From the NCBI GenBank assembly GCA_964389925.1, contig CAYMGE010000018.1, positions 14,133 through 78,132 of the forward strand: 64,000 nt of DNA, given 5' to 3'. Below the pieces are notes generated by a model. The model made no database searches and had not been told where the DNA came from. It saw only the letters and a list, made by a program, of their open reading frames with translations. This document shows, in pieces, positions 26,127-34,386 of the stretch (positions are counted from its first letter, which is position 1; the number at the start of each line of letters is the position of its first letter). The DNA comes from CALECP01 sp964389925 (GTDB lineage: Bacteria; Chloroflexota; Anaerolineae; Promineifilales; Promineifilaceae). Position numbers and translations under genes: made by a program.

Positions 26127-26543
26127 TTAGCTGTCTTCTGAAAATTTTCGCACGCCGAAATAGATGACAAATCCCAGCGGCCCCATCATGTATATCATTA
26201 TTAGTGAGAAAGTCATCAACCAGCGATTGATGTTTCGCGCATACCCGTCATGATACGCCCAAAAGCCTGCAACAAGGTCAAACGCCAGTAGATGCTGCCA
26301 AGTTCCCAACGCATTTGCGGGATTACTTAGCGCATTACTTAGGTGCGCCAATGAAGGGTTGAGAAATGCGTCGATCAATGTCCCAAAAATGGGCAATGTT
26401 GTAAAGATGTATAAGAGTGAGACGGGCAGGACAATCAACGGCGTGCGGACGATCTTTTTTGTCCAGTCCCAATGAGGTAGCCAAATCATCAAAAACCAAA
26501 AAGGCATCGTCGAAAGGTTTGTTATCCAGAACAGCGTTTCCAT
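26127..26543 (-). CDS. ABA4-like membrane protein (DUF4281)
   Basis: 138 residues with four transmembrane helices. MPFWFLMIWLPHWDWTKKIV, the DPSLA-like NPSLAHLSNAL segment, HLLAFDLVAGFWAYHDG and MGPLGFVIYF match the ABA4-like family. Plant ABA4 is needed for neoxanthin synthesis; bacterial members are uncharacterised and occur in organisms without neoxanthin. The gene lies within the sugar operon, 113 bp after the second permease, and its stop sits 4 bp before the GH13 start. The function in this context is unknown. Confidence 0.8.
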   Translation of the reverse strand: METLFWITNLSTMPFWFLMIWLPHWDWTKKIVRTPLIVLPVSLLYIFTTLPIFGTLIDAFLNPSLAHLSNALSNPANALGTWQHLLAFDLVAGFWAYHDGYARNINRWLMTFSLIMIYMMGPLGFVIYFGVRKFSEDS

Positions 26544-26600
26544 GTTTATCGTTCTATTTAAGACACTCGCTTGGGAAATCGGCCGAATTTACCCATGGGA

Positions 26601-26649
26601 AAAGTTGCCAACCATCGTATGCCATGAACTGACTTGTGTTGACAACTTT
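26601..26649. repeat. Inverted repeat between permease and ABA4-like genes
   Basis: AAAGTTGCCAAC (26601-26612) pairs with GTTGACAACTTT (26638-26649) at 11 of 12 positions, with a 25-nt loop. It lies in the only sizeable gap between the transport and enzyme genes, so it could be an RNA hairpin that tunes expression. No U-tract follows, so it is not a simple terminator. Confidence 0.4.
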
Positions 26650-26656
26650 GCAATAT

Positions 26657-27757
26657 TTAACCTTTAACCGACCCTGCCAACAGCCCGCGCACGAAGTAGC
26701 GTTGCAGTGAGAAAAAGACGATCAACGGCAACAACATCGTGATAAATGCCCCCGATGTCAACAAATGCCAATCGTCACCACGTGAGCCGACAAGCTCTTG
26801 TAACTGCATTGTGAGAACACCTGCGTTCGGTGTACCGAGCAGCAAGACGAGCGCGACGAGATAATCATTCCAAACCCAGAGGAATTGGAAGATGGCAAAC
26901 GAGGCCAGTGCGGGAACCGAAAGCGGCAAAATCAGACGGGTAAATACAGTAAAGTGTGATGCACCGTCGATAAATGCTGATTCGAGTGTTTCGCGTGGCA
27001 ACTGGCTGATGTAGTTATACAAAAGATATGTCGCCAGTGGCAAACCAAACCCTGTATGCGCCAGCCATAGTCCGAGATATGTCCCGTTCAAACCCAACAC
27101 GTTGTACGCCTTTAGAATTGGCACAAGTGCGACCTGCAACGGCACAACGAGCAGCGCGATGACCATGATGAAAAAGACACGCCGCATCGGGAAACGCATC
27201 CACGCGAATCCATATGCCGCAAATGCCGCTATCAAAATGGGGATAACAGTTGCTGGAACCGTCACGGCAAGACTGTTCAGGAACGAATTCGAGAGGTTTG
27301 CACCTTGCACCTGAATTTCTGCGCCATCTGCATCAACCTGCGTTAATCGCTTGCCGCTCAAAACGGTGTTGTAATTTTCGAGGGTAAAGTCAGCCTTTGT
27401 CACCCACTGGCGTTCCTGAATTTGGACGGAGCCAATGCGCTTGTTGCCAACCCACTGATAGCGCACGCCGTCAATTTCGACCGCATCACGCCATTCATCA
27501 AACGTGTACATCGCCGTGTCGCTGATTGCGGGAATCGCAAACGGCACGTCGTTGTCAAAGTCGCGCGGCACATCTTCAATACGTGCCTCTGTCTCGACAT
27601 ACTCACGGTGGGGCAAAATTTGCCACCAGCCCGATGTTTGGATGTCGTTACGGTCACGGAAAGAGGAAATAAATAGGCCAAATGTCGGTAATGTCCAAAG
27701 CGCACAAATCGCAATAAGGACGATGTTGGTGATTCTTCTACTTCTTGCATGGTTCAT
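26657..27757 (-). CDS. Sugar ABC transporter permease (MalG/AglG type)
   Basis: Six predicted helices, with the EAA loop ESAFIDGASHFTVFTRLILP in the second half, the site that docks the ATPase. Like AglG/MalG it has a long extracytoplasmic loop (~35-150) after helix 1. AGGAGG lies 6 nt before the ATG at 27757. It is 11 bp downstream of the partner permease and pairs with it to form the channel. By resemblance the substrate is an alpha-glucoside or maltodextrin, in keeping with the GH13 enzymes. The ATP-binding subunit must come from elsewhere, as none lies in the window. Confidence 0.9.
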   Translation of the reverse strand: MNHARSRRITNIVLIAICALWTLPTFGLFISSFRDRNDIQTSGWWQILPHREYVETEARIEDVPRDFDNDVPFAIPAISDTAMYTFDEWRDAVEIDGVRYQWVGNKRIGSVQIQERQWVTKADFTLENYNTVLSGKRLTQVDADGAEIQVQGANLSNSFLNSLAVTVPATVIPILIAAFAAYGFAWMRFPMRRVFFIMVIALLVVPLQVALVPILKAYNVLGLNGTYLGLWLAHTGFGLPLATYLLYNYISQLPRETLESAFIDGASHFTVFTRLILPLSVPALASFAIFQFLWVWNDYLVALVLLLGTPNAGVLTMQLQELVGSRGDDWHLLTSGAFITMLLPLIVFFSLQRYFVRGLLAGSVKG

Positions 27758-27768
27758 TGTTATCCTCC

Positions 27769-28953
27769 TTAAAATGCGTCTTGTTCGTTGAACTCTTTCA
27801 GGTTGTAAATCATGACTGGGATAACGGCGACGAGCAATATAATCGCAATTGCCGACCCGATCCCTTGATTTCTGAGAACGAAATTTTGCCTGTAGAACTG
27901 GGTTCCAATTACCTCCGTATCGTAATTACCACCCGTCATTGCCCACACTACGTCGAACACTTTCAGCGTGAAGATGACAACCGTTGTTGAAACGGTGATG
28001 ATCGTTCCCTGAATGTATGGAATCATGATGCGGAAGAAAATTTGTGACTCCGATGCACCATCGACTCGTGCCGCTTCCATCAGGTCTTCGGGAATGCCTT
28101 TTAGGGCGGCCGAAAACAAAACCATCGCAAAACCCGTTTGCAGCCAAATGACAATCACGATCAAGAACAGATTGTTGACCCAACTAATACGTCCATCGAG
28201 AAAACCCAACCACGTGGGCATATTGGCGTAAAACTCTTGAATCCAAATCTGTGTCGTCCACGCTTGCGGCTTAAAGCCGAGAGCTTTCACAATCGCATTG
28301 AACAACCCGATTTGGGCTTGGTCGATTGGACGTACTTCATAGATGAATCGCCAGATGACGGCCGCGCCGATGAAGGAAATAGCCATCGGCAAAAAGATGA
28401 GCGATTTTGCTACCTTTTCGTAGCTACTGCGATCTGCCAAAACTGCAATCAGCAGTCCAAAGATGATTGAGAAAGATGCACCGAACAGAATCCACAACAT
28501 GTTGTTGCGGAACGCCATCAGCATGGGGCTGCCCGGCTCAAAAAAGGCGACGTAGTTTGCCAGACCGACCCACTCATTACCCGACTGGTCGCGGAAGCTC
28601 AGTAATAATGTGCGAACAGCGGGGTAGGCGAGGAAGCCGATCAGCAGGAGAACGGCGGGGCCGACAAAAAAGTAGGGTTGAATTTTTGAGCGGAGTGAGA
28701 GAGGAAGCGACTCGATCAGGCCGTCAACGACCCAGAAGAAGAGAGCCGACCCACCAACACCCCACACGATTGCGAGCAGAACGATTAGTGCCTTTTGGCC
28801 TGTTTCTGCGCGAATAGAATTGTCTCGAAAAAAGATGAAGCCGTACCAAAAGATAAACAAGGTAACGGCGAGTAAGCCAAGTGATATAGCCAGACGTGGG
28901 AAGTCAAATTCATTGTCTTTCCTGACTTCATTTTGAGGGGTGATAGCTGCCAT
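27769..28953 (-). CDS. Sugar ABC transporter permease (MalF/AglF type)
   Basis: 394 residues with eight predicted helices; two extra N-terminal helices precede the six-helix core, as in AglF-type proteins. The EAA loop is EDLMEAARVDGASESQIFFR. The C-terminal part (VVWAMTGGNYDTEVIGT) is typical of carbohydrate uptake permeases. GGAG stands 6 nt before the ATG at 28953. It is separated from the binding-protein gene by 161 bp that include a strong hairpin, a common arrangement for giving more binding protein than permease. Confidence 0.9.
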   Translation of the reverse strand: MAAITPQNEVRKDNEFDFPRLAISLGLLAVTLFIFWYGFIFFRDNSIRAETGQKALIVLLAIVWGVGGSALFFWVVDGLIESLPLSLRSKIQPYFFVGPAVLLLIGFLAYPAVRTLLLSFRDQSGNEWVGLANYVAFFEPGSPMLMAFRNNMLWILFGASFSIIFGLLIAVLADRSSYEKVAKSLIFLPMAISFIGAAVIWRFIYEVRPIDQAQIGLFNAIVKALGFKPQAWTTQIWIQEFYANMPTWLGFLDGRISWVNNLFLIVIVIWLQTGFAMVLFSAALKGIPEDLMEAARVDGASESQIFFRIMIPYIQGTIITVSTTVVIFTLKVFDVVWAMTGGNYDTEVIGTQFYRQNFVLRNQGIGSAIAIILLVAVIPVMIYNLKEFNEQDAF

Positions 28954-29073
28954 TTAGTTCTCCTTCTACTAGGTGGGCGCGGATATTCGTTTTCGTGTGT
29001 CGGAAGGGGGTCGCGTGGTCGGTATTGGTTCTGCCCAATAGCACACTGAATACCGAATACCAAGCGGGACGAC

Positions 29074-29100
29074 ATCGGCCGAAAGTGACTTTCGGCCGAT
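29074..29100 (-). terminator. Hairpin downstream of the sugar-binding protein gene
   Basis: A perfect 12-bp stem with a 3-nt loop (29074-29085 and 29089-29100) is built from two TCGGCCGA octamers in inverted orientation. It starts 14 bp after the binding-protein stop. There is no clear U-tract, so it more likely stabilises the upstream mRNA end or attenuates read-through into the permeases than ends transcription fully. Confidence 0.55.
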
Positions 29101-29114
29101 TCTAAAGCTACAGC

Positions 29115-31670
29115 CTAACGCGGCCAGCTTGCATCGATATTCTCAAGTGCCTCTTCAAGGTCGGTTGCGCCAGAAACCCAGTCGGTCATCTCAGTCCAGA
29201 AAGTCCCTGCGCCAACTTCGCCGGGCATCAAGTCAGAGCCGTCAAAACGAACGCTCGTTGCGTCTGCAATGAATGCACCGATCTGTGCGTCAACTGCGTT
29301 GCCGTACCAGTCAAGGTTCGCATCCTTGTGCGGCGACAATGCACCACCCTGTGCCATCCACTCTTGCAGCGATTCCCCACGTGAGAGATGCGCCATCACA
29401 GCCATAACCTCTGGGCGGTCGCTAAATGCGGCAAACATGTCACCAGAAACGAGGTAGGGGCGGCCGTATTCTTCGTCGATTGGTGGCAAGTAGAAGATGC
29501 CATAATCGTCAGCGGTCGTTCCTTCTGGGAAGAAGCTGGTGATGAATGAACCTTGTTTGTGCAACCAGCATTGTGGTGGGTCTTCAAACATTGGGGTTGG
29601 CGCATCGCCAAAGCTCGTCGTTGCGATTGCAGAACGTCCACCGAGAACGTAGTCGTCGTTGAACCAAACTTCAGCCAATGTTTCGGCCGCGTTTGTGACT
29701 TCTGGGCTAGCGAACGGCAGATCACCATTTGCCCATGCGTCGTAGTTTTCAAGCGACGTGGTACGGAGCATGACCTCTTCCATCCAGTCAGTCGCCGTCC
29801 AGCCTGTTGCAACACCAGATTCGATACCGATACACCACGGCGCATCACCATCGCTGGCAATTGTGTCTGAAAGCTCTAGTAATTCGTCCCAAGTTTCAGG
29901 AATCTCATAACCAGCTTGATCCCATGCCGCTTTTGGATAGAACACTTGACTCTTACCAAACACGCGGAACCATACACCAGCCGTGATCGGGCCATCGGGA
30001 CCTTCCATCGTTGCCATGTCGAGCCAACTGTCGATGTATTGGCCTTCCAGATACTCGCGGCTCAGTTCGCTGCTCAAGTCAACGATCAGGCCATCACGCA
30101 CAAAGCTCTTCAACAAACCGGGTTGCGGGAAGTCAGCAATGTCGGGAGGATTACCAGCGTCAGCGCGAACTGAGATCGCGGCTTCAAACTCTTTCGAGCC
30201 TTCATACTGAATGTCGATGCCTGTCGCTTCTTCAAACGCTGCAACTGTCTCGTTGAATTTGCGCTCATCTTCGTCAACAGCGGGGCTGAAAACAGTCACA
30301 ACTGTGCCGTCAAATTCACCATCATAGGCACGTTGCAGGATGTCTGGGCGTTCGGTCATCATGCCGTCACCAGCCATACTGTCGCCCATGTCTTCTTCTT
30401 CACCTTCGTCATCATCTTCCGTCACTTCACCAGAGATGCCACCAGCACCTTCAGGCCAGCTTGCGTCGATGTTGGCAAGTGCGTCTTCAAGATTCGTTGC
30501 GCCAGAAACCCAGTCAGTCATTTCAGTCCAGAATGTACCCGCACCAACTTCACCGGGCATCAAGTCAGAAGCGTCAAAGCGAACGCTCGTCGCGTCTGCG
30601 ATGAATGCACCGATCTGTCCATCAACTTCGCTGCCGTACCAATCGAGGTTTGCGTCCTTATGTGGCGACAATGCACCACCCTGCGCCATCCACTCTTGGA
30701 GTGATTCGCCTTTTGTCATGTACTCCATGACGGCGATAACTTCTGGGCGGTCGTTGAATGCAGCGAACAGGTCACCAGAAACGAGGTAGGGGCGACCATA
30801 AGCCTCATCGACAGGCGGCAGGTAGAAGATGCCGTAATCGTCAGGCGTTGTTCCTTCTGGGAAGAAGCTGGTGATGAATGAGCCTTGTTTGTGCAACCAG
30901 CATTGTGGTGGGTCTTCAAACATAGGGGTTGGCGCGTCGCCAAAGCTCGTTGTTGCGATTGATGAACGTCCACCGAGAACATAGTCGTCGTTGAACCAAA
31001 TCTCTGCAAATGTTTCGACAGCATTCTGCACTTCTGGGCTTGCGAAGTCGAGATCGCCGTTCACCCACGCATCGTAGTTATCGAGCGAGGTTGTGCGGAG
31101 CATCATCTCTTCTGTCCAGTCAGTCGCTGTCCAACCTGTTGCAACACCAGATTCAATACCGATACACCATGGCGCATCACCATCGTCAGCGATTGTTTGA
31201 GTCAGTGCCATCAAGTCGTCCCATGTTTCTGGAACTTCATAGCCAGCTTGATCCCATGCAGCCTTTGGATAGAACACTTGGCTCTTACCAAACACGCGGA
31301 ACCAAACGCCAGCCATGATTGGCCCGTCGGGGCCTTCCATCGTCGCCATGTCGAGCCAGCTATCAATGTACTGACCTGAGAGGTACTCGCGGTCCATGTA
31401 TTGGTTGAGGTCAACGATCAGGCCATCACGTACAAAGCTGTTCAACAAACCCGGTTGTGGGAAGTCGGCGATGTCAGGCGGGTTGCCAGCGTCAGCGCGA
31501 ACAGAGATGGCAGCCTCGAACTCTTTTGAGCCTTCGTACTGAATGTCGATGCCCGTTGCTTCTTCAAATGAAGCCATCGTCTCATTGAATTTGCGCTCAT
31601 CTTCGTCAACGGCGGGGCTGAAAACGGTGACGACTGTGCCATCAAATTCGCCAGCCATCGCACGGTCGAG
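29115..31670. repeat. 1.2-kb direct duplication inside the binding-protein gene
   Basis: The DNA encoding domain 2 (~29115-30338) repeats that of domain 1 (~30447-31670) at a constant offset of 1332 bp (444 codons). Long stretches are identical, for example around the CWLHKQGSF codons. The high nucleotide similarity implies recent duplication or ongoing gene conversion. Confidence 0.85.
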
Positions 31671-31913
31671 CATTGTGCCTTCGCCGTCCATCATCTCGCC
31701 GTCATCTTCCATTTCGCCATCATCTTCTGGCTCTGGCTCTGGTTCTGGCTCGTCGGTTGGCTCAGGATCAGCATCGGTTTCTGAGTCGTCCGTCTCTGTA
31801 ACGGGTTCATCTACGGGGTCATCCGCAGGTTCTTCACCGCCACCACATGCCACCAAAACGAGTGACATAGCGAGTAGCATAGCAAATAACAAGTACAATT
31901 TATTTTTCTGCAT
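29115..31913 (-). CDS. Sugar-binding lipoprotein with two tandem SBP domains
   Basis: The signal peptide ends in a lipobox LVAC with Cys23, followed by an acidic Asp/Glu/Pro-rich linker. Two nearly identical family-1 sugar-binding domains follow (~80-515 and ~526-932), repeating every 444 residues. Both contain FDGTVVTVFSPAVDEDERKF, RADAGNPPDIADFPQPG and YLVSGD. A second acidic linker (EDDDEGEEEDMGDS) joins them. Usual relatives (AglE-like) have a single domain of ~400-450 residues, so this is a fused duplicate anchored by one lipid. GGAG lies 8 nt upstream of the ATG. It delivers sugar to the two permeases downstream. Whether both domains still bind the same ligand is unknown. Confidence 0.93.
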   Translation of the reverse strand: MQKNKLYLLFAMLLAMSLVLVACGGGEEPADDPVDEPVTETDDSETDADPEPTDEPEPEPEPEDDGEMEDDGEMMDGEGTMLDRAMAGEFDGTVVTVFSPAVDEDERKFNETMASFEEATGIDIQYEGSKEFEAAISVRADAGNPPDIADFPQPGLLNSFVRDGLIVDLNQYMDREYLSGQYIDSWLDMATMEGPDGPIMAGVWFRVFGKSQVFYPKAAWDQAGYEVPETWDDLMALTQTIADDGDAPWCIGIESGVATGWTATDWTEEMMLRTTSLDNYDAWVNGDLDFASPEVQNAVETFAEIWFNDDYVLGGRSSIATTSFGDAPTPMFEDPPQCWLHKQGSFITSFFPEGTTPDDYGIFYLPPVDEAYGRPYLVSGDLFAAFNDRPEVIAVMEYMTKGESLQEWMAQGGALSPHKDANLDWYGSEVDGQIGAFIADATSVRFDASDLMPGEVGAGTFWTEMTDWVSGATNLEDALANIDASWPEGAGGISGEVTEDDDEGEEEDMGDSMAGDGMMTERPDILQRAYDGEFDGTVVTVFSPAVDEDERKFNETVAAFEEATGIDIQYEGSKEFEAAISVRADAGNPPDIADFPQPGLLKSFVRDGLIVDLSSELSREYLEGQYIDSWLDMATMEGPDGPITAGVWFRVFGKSQVFYPKAAWDQAGYEIPETWDELLELSDTIASDGDAPWCIGIESGVATGWTATDWMEEVMLRTTSLENYDAWANGDLPFASPEVTNAAETLAEVWFNDDYVLGGRSAIATTSFGDAPTPMFEDPPQCWLHKQGSFITSFFPEGTTADDYGIFYLPPIDEEYGRPYLVSGDMFAAFSDRPEVMAVMAHLSRGESLQEWMAQGGALSPHKDANLDWYGNAVDAQIGAFIADATSVRFDGSDLMPGEVGAGTFWTEMTDWVSGATDLEEALENIDASWPR

Positions 31914-32027
31914 TTTTCTTCTCCTAAGAAATTTACGGTTGATAAAAGAACGAAAGTGTTAACGAAACTTCTTGTTTTATTTGGGCGATAAAGCACCTCC
32001 GTTGTCTAACTTACACTAGCGCAGCGT

Positions 32028-33086
32028 CTAAATTTCGTCCACCTTTGATGAAGAATTTGGACGTGTTGCTGTAGTTTGACGGGTAATGAGTTTTAAGGGC
32101 AGTGTGCGGTGGATGGAATCGGCCGATTTCGCCGCATCACCCAAACCGATCTGCGCCATTAAAAGTTCAACTGCTGCGACCCCCGATTCAAAGAGCGGTT
32201 GTCGAATCGTCGTTAAGTTAAGATATTGCGCCACTTCGATGTCGTCGTAGCCGATGATGGATAACTGTTCTGGTACCTGAATACCGAGCTTTTGTGCTGC
32301 CTGTAGTGCGCCGATGGCCTGTGTATCGCTCATCGCAAAAATAGCGGTGGGCGGGTCATCTTGTTGCAATAGTTCAAGGGCGAGTTCGTAGGCGTAGCGT
32401 TTGGCGTGGGGGCCTTGCTTATGGTAGGCGGGTTGGAAGGGAATATCGGCCGAATCCAACGCCTCACGATACCCCAAATACCGCTCTCGTGGTGTCGTAA
32501 ACTGCAACGGATTCGCCTTGCCATCATCAATCGTGTCACTGATGTATCCGATTTTGCGATGCCCTAATTGGATCAAATGTTCGACAGCCATTTTCGCGCC
32601 CCGAACGTCGTCGGTTGAGACACTGCTTAATTGCGGATTTGACTGATCGAGCAAGATTGTTGGAATTCCGCGCCGTGCAAGACGCTCGATCAAGGAATCT
32701 GGTGGGACAAGTGTAATAATGATCAACCCGTCAATGCGCTCTTTACGCGGCACATCCGTGAATATCTCTTTGCGACGGCGCATGGTCTCGATATTGAATA
32801 GAGAAAAATCGTAATTGGTTGCTGACAGAGCCGACTCAACACCACGTAATCGCTCAACGCAAGACGGTGTTGTGAAATAGGGCGCAATCACACCAATTGC
32901 ATGTGTTTTGCCGAGAGAAAGTTGACGCGCAGCTTTGCTTGGCTTGAAATCCATATCCGCAATGGCAGAAAGCACCCGTTCGCGTGTTTCGGCACGTACA
33001 TTTGGACTATCGTTGAGAACACGAGAGACTGTGCCAACGCCTACAGAGGCGCGTTTCGCAACATCTCGAATTGTCACGTTCGCCAT
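32028..33086 (-). CDS. LacI-family transcriptional repressor
   Basis: An N-terminal HTH (VTIRDVAKRASVGVGTVSRVLN, split by the usual turn) and hinge helix are followed by a periplasmic-binding-like effector domain (~60-340) with DGLIIIT, DDVRGAKMAVEHLI, GHRKIGYI and FAMSDTQAIGAL. At 352 residues it is full length. AAGGAAAGGAAAT precedes the ATG. It is the first gene of the sugar operon and has a consensus promoter with a palindromic operator at the transcription start, so it should repress itself and the operon until a sugar effector binds. Confidence 0.95.
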   Translation of the reverse strand: MANVTIRDVAKRASVGVGTVSRVLNDSPNVRAETRERVLSAIADMDFKPSKAARQLSLGKTHAIGVIAPYFTTPSCVERLRGVESALSATNYDFSLFNIETMRRRKEIFTDVPRKERIDGLIIITLVPPDSLIERLARRGIPTILLDQSNPQLSSVSTDDVRGAKMAVEHLIQLGHRKIGYISDTIDDGKANPLQFTTPRERYLGYREALDSADIPFQPAYHKQGPHAKRYAYELALELLQQDDPPTAIFAMSDTQAIGALQAAQKLGIQVPEQLSIIGYDDIEVAQYLNLTTIRQPLFESGVAAVELLMAQIGLGDAAKSADSIHRTLPLKLITRQTTATRPNSSSKVDEI

Positions 33087-33145
33087 GATTTCCTTTCCTT
33101 CTTCGCGTGTACACGAAACGCTCCCAACTGCGTACCGTTGGTGTA

Positions 33146-33159
33146 TGGAAGCGGTTCCA
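33146..33159 (-). promoter_or_regulatory. LacI-type operator
   Basis: TGGAAGCGGTTCCA is a near-perfect palindrome around a central CG, the usual form of LacI-family operators. It occupies about +2 to +15 relative to the predicted start from the promoter at 33168-33196, where a bound repressor would block initiation. I found no second obvious copy upstream of the binding-protein gene; only a TTTCGTT direct repeat is seen there, on the minus strand near 31954-31974. Confidence 0.65.
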
Positions 33160-33167
33160 ACACGGCA

Positions 33168-33196
33168 AATATAACCGAGGGTGTTAATCTTGTCAA
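33168..33196 (-). promoter_or_regulatory. Promoter of the lacI-led sugar operon
   Basis: On the minus strand, TTGACA (33196-33191) is followed after exactly 17 bp by TATATT (33173-33168). This is near-consensus sigma-70 spacing. The start is expected near 33161, next to the operator. Confidence 0.75.
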
Positions 33197-33244
33197 GAAG
33201 AATAATAACAAAACCTTGACATTGTATGTTGCTCTAAATCGTGA

Positions 33245-33490
33245 GGTGAAAGCGTGGGGTTTGACTTTGGCATTCCGGCCGATTGGACAATCATCGACAA
33301 CGGGATGAACCAAGTCATTTGGGAACCAGCTGTGCATTGTCCTGCCTCGTCATAATACTGTGCCGGTAACGCTTATGGTTGGCACGCCTACGGCTGTCTC
33401 GCTTGATGCTGCCACGACGACATTCTCCTGAGTGCGTTGAGTGTCATGCTGCTCACAACCGGTGCCATTGCAAAACGCAGGCGTGCATAA
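33245..33490 (+). pseudogene. Decayed remnant of a surface-anchored protein
   Basis: One frame encodes GFDFGIPADWTIIDNG followed by MNQVIW, which resembles the 'lPagWtvvdng..W' motif of secreted beta-sandwich domains, and then stops near 33353. A later frame encodes LLSALSVMLLTTGAIA followed by KRRRA and TAA (33488-33490), a typical C-terminal anchor with a basic tail. Stops and at least one frame change separate them, and no start is visible. I read it as an internally deleted and frameshifted gene; the remnant is short, so this is a moderate call. Confidence 0.45.
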
Positions 33491-33554
33491 AGCGTGATGA
33501 GAGCTGATGCTGGAATAGAGTGGTGTTTGTTCGGCCGAATTCACCACCAATTTT

Positions 33555-33582
33555 TTGCTTTGCAAAGGCAAATGGCTATAAT
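33555..33582 (+). promoter_or_regulatory. Promoter of tRNA-Ser
   Basis: TTGCTT (33555-33560), a 16-bp spacer and a consensus TATAAT (33577-33582). Start near 33589, six bases before the mature tRNA 5' end. Confidence 0.75.
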
Positions 33583-33594
33583 GAAACGCTGTTT

Positions 33595-33679
33595 GGAGAA
33601 GTCGCATAGTGGCCTAGTGCGCGGGCTTGGAAAGCTCGTATACCGAAAGGTATCGTGGGTTCGAATCCCACCTTCTCCG
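33595..33679 (+). tRNA. tRNA-Ser (anticodon GGA)
   Basis: The seven-base acceptor stem GGAGAAG pairs with CTTCTCC. The anticodon stem CGGGC/GCTCG closes the loop TTGGAAA, giving anticodon GGA, which reads UCC and UCU serine codons. A long variable arm (TATACC-GAAA-GGTAT region) is typical of class II tRNAs, and the T arm GTGGG-TTCGAAT-CCCAC is perfect. The CCA end is not encoded. It has its own promoter and terminator. Confidence 0.96.
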
Positions 33680-33685
33680 CTAACG

Positions 33686-33708
33686 CGCCCCTCATAGGGG
33701 CGTTTTTG
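33686..33708 (+). terminator. Rho-independent terminator of tRNA-Ser
   Basis: Stem CGCCCC/GGGGCG with a five-base loop, followed by TTTTTG. It begins seven bases after the tRNA. Confidence 0.9.
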
Positions 33709-33750
33709 TTTAGAGCGCGATCTGCAATCGCGACTATAGCGTGAAGCGAT

Positions 33751-34356
33751 ATGTTAAAACGTTTAAGTTTACTCTTGATATTTTTGTTTTTGGCGATTGG
33801 CAGTCATGTTCAGGCGCACACAGTCACGGAAGTTGGTGATTATGCCATCATTGCGGCTTGGGAAAACGAGCCACCTGTCGTGGGGGAATGGAACGCAATT
33901 ACCATTGATATTTTTAACACGAACGGTGAGATTAGCGCAACAGATGTCACATTGCGTCAATTTGAATTGGTCCATGACGGATTAACACGCGCGGCTGTCC
34001 CTTCACAATCCTTTGATGAAACCTTGCACTTCCGTGTGGCGTTTATTCCAACTATAGAAGGGGAAATTGGCGCACATCTCGTTGGCACATTGGCAGGTGA
34101 GACATTTGATGTCACCGTCTATCCGGAGCGCGTCGAGCCAGCTCGTATCATCCAATTTCCAGAAGTCGTGCTGTCAAATGGTGATTTGCAGGCAGGTTTG
34201 ATTCGCATTGAAGAGCGCATCGCCACCCAACAGCAGCAGCTTTGGCTTGCCTATCTTCTTGGAGGCATCGGTATCGCTGTCGGCATTATCGGTGTCCGCA
34301 TCGCAGTTTCAAAAAGACAAATTCTCACGGGTGAAGAGAAGCAAGAAGTGGCATAA
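33751..34356 (+). CDS. Exported single-pass membrane protein (YtkA-like?)
   Basis: The signal peptide covers ~1-22 (cleavage near VQAHT). A beta-sandwich domain of about 120 residues follows, then a transmembrane helix at ~168-186 and a short charged cytosolic tail. The start of the mature protein (AHTVTEVGDYAI) and its blend of 'PPVVGEWNAITIDIFN' recall YtkA/copper-resistance-type small exported domains, but this is weak. It forms a probable operon with the M23 lipoprotein 30 bp downstream. A TATAGC box at 33735-33740 would give a very short leader. Confidence 0.6.
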   Translation: MLKRLSLLLIFLFLAIGSHVQAHTVTEVGDYAIIAAWENEPPVVGEWNAITIDIFNTNGEISATDVTLRQFELVHDGLTRAAVPSQSFDETLHFRVAFIPTIEGEIGAHLVGTLAGETFDVTVYPERVEPARIIQFPEVVLSNGDLQAGLIRIEERIATQQQQLWLAYLLGGIGIAVGIIGVRIAVSKRQILTGEEKQEVA

Positions 34357-34386
34357 AGACTCAGTTTTAGCAACAATACCGAGCGT

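Noticed and set aside
29115..31913. Two separate sugar-binding protein genes
   Set aside because: No stop codon, start or ribosome binding site separates the halves; the frame is continuous through an acidic linker.
33350..33607. Minus-strand open frame overlapping the tRNA-Ser region
   Set aside because: It runs into the tRNA and its promoter; the plus-strand remnant and tRNA explain the sequence better.
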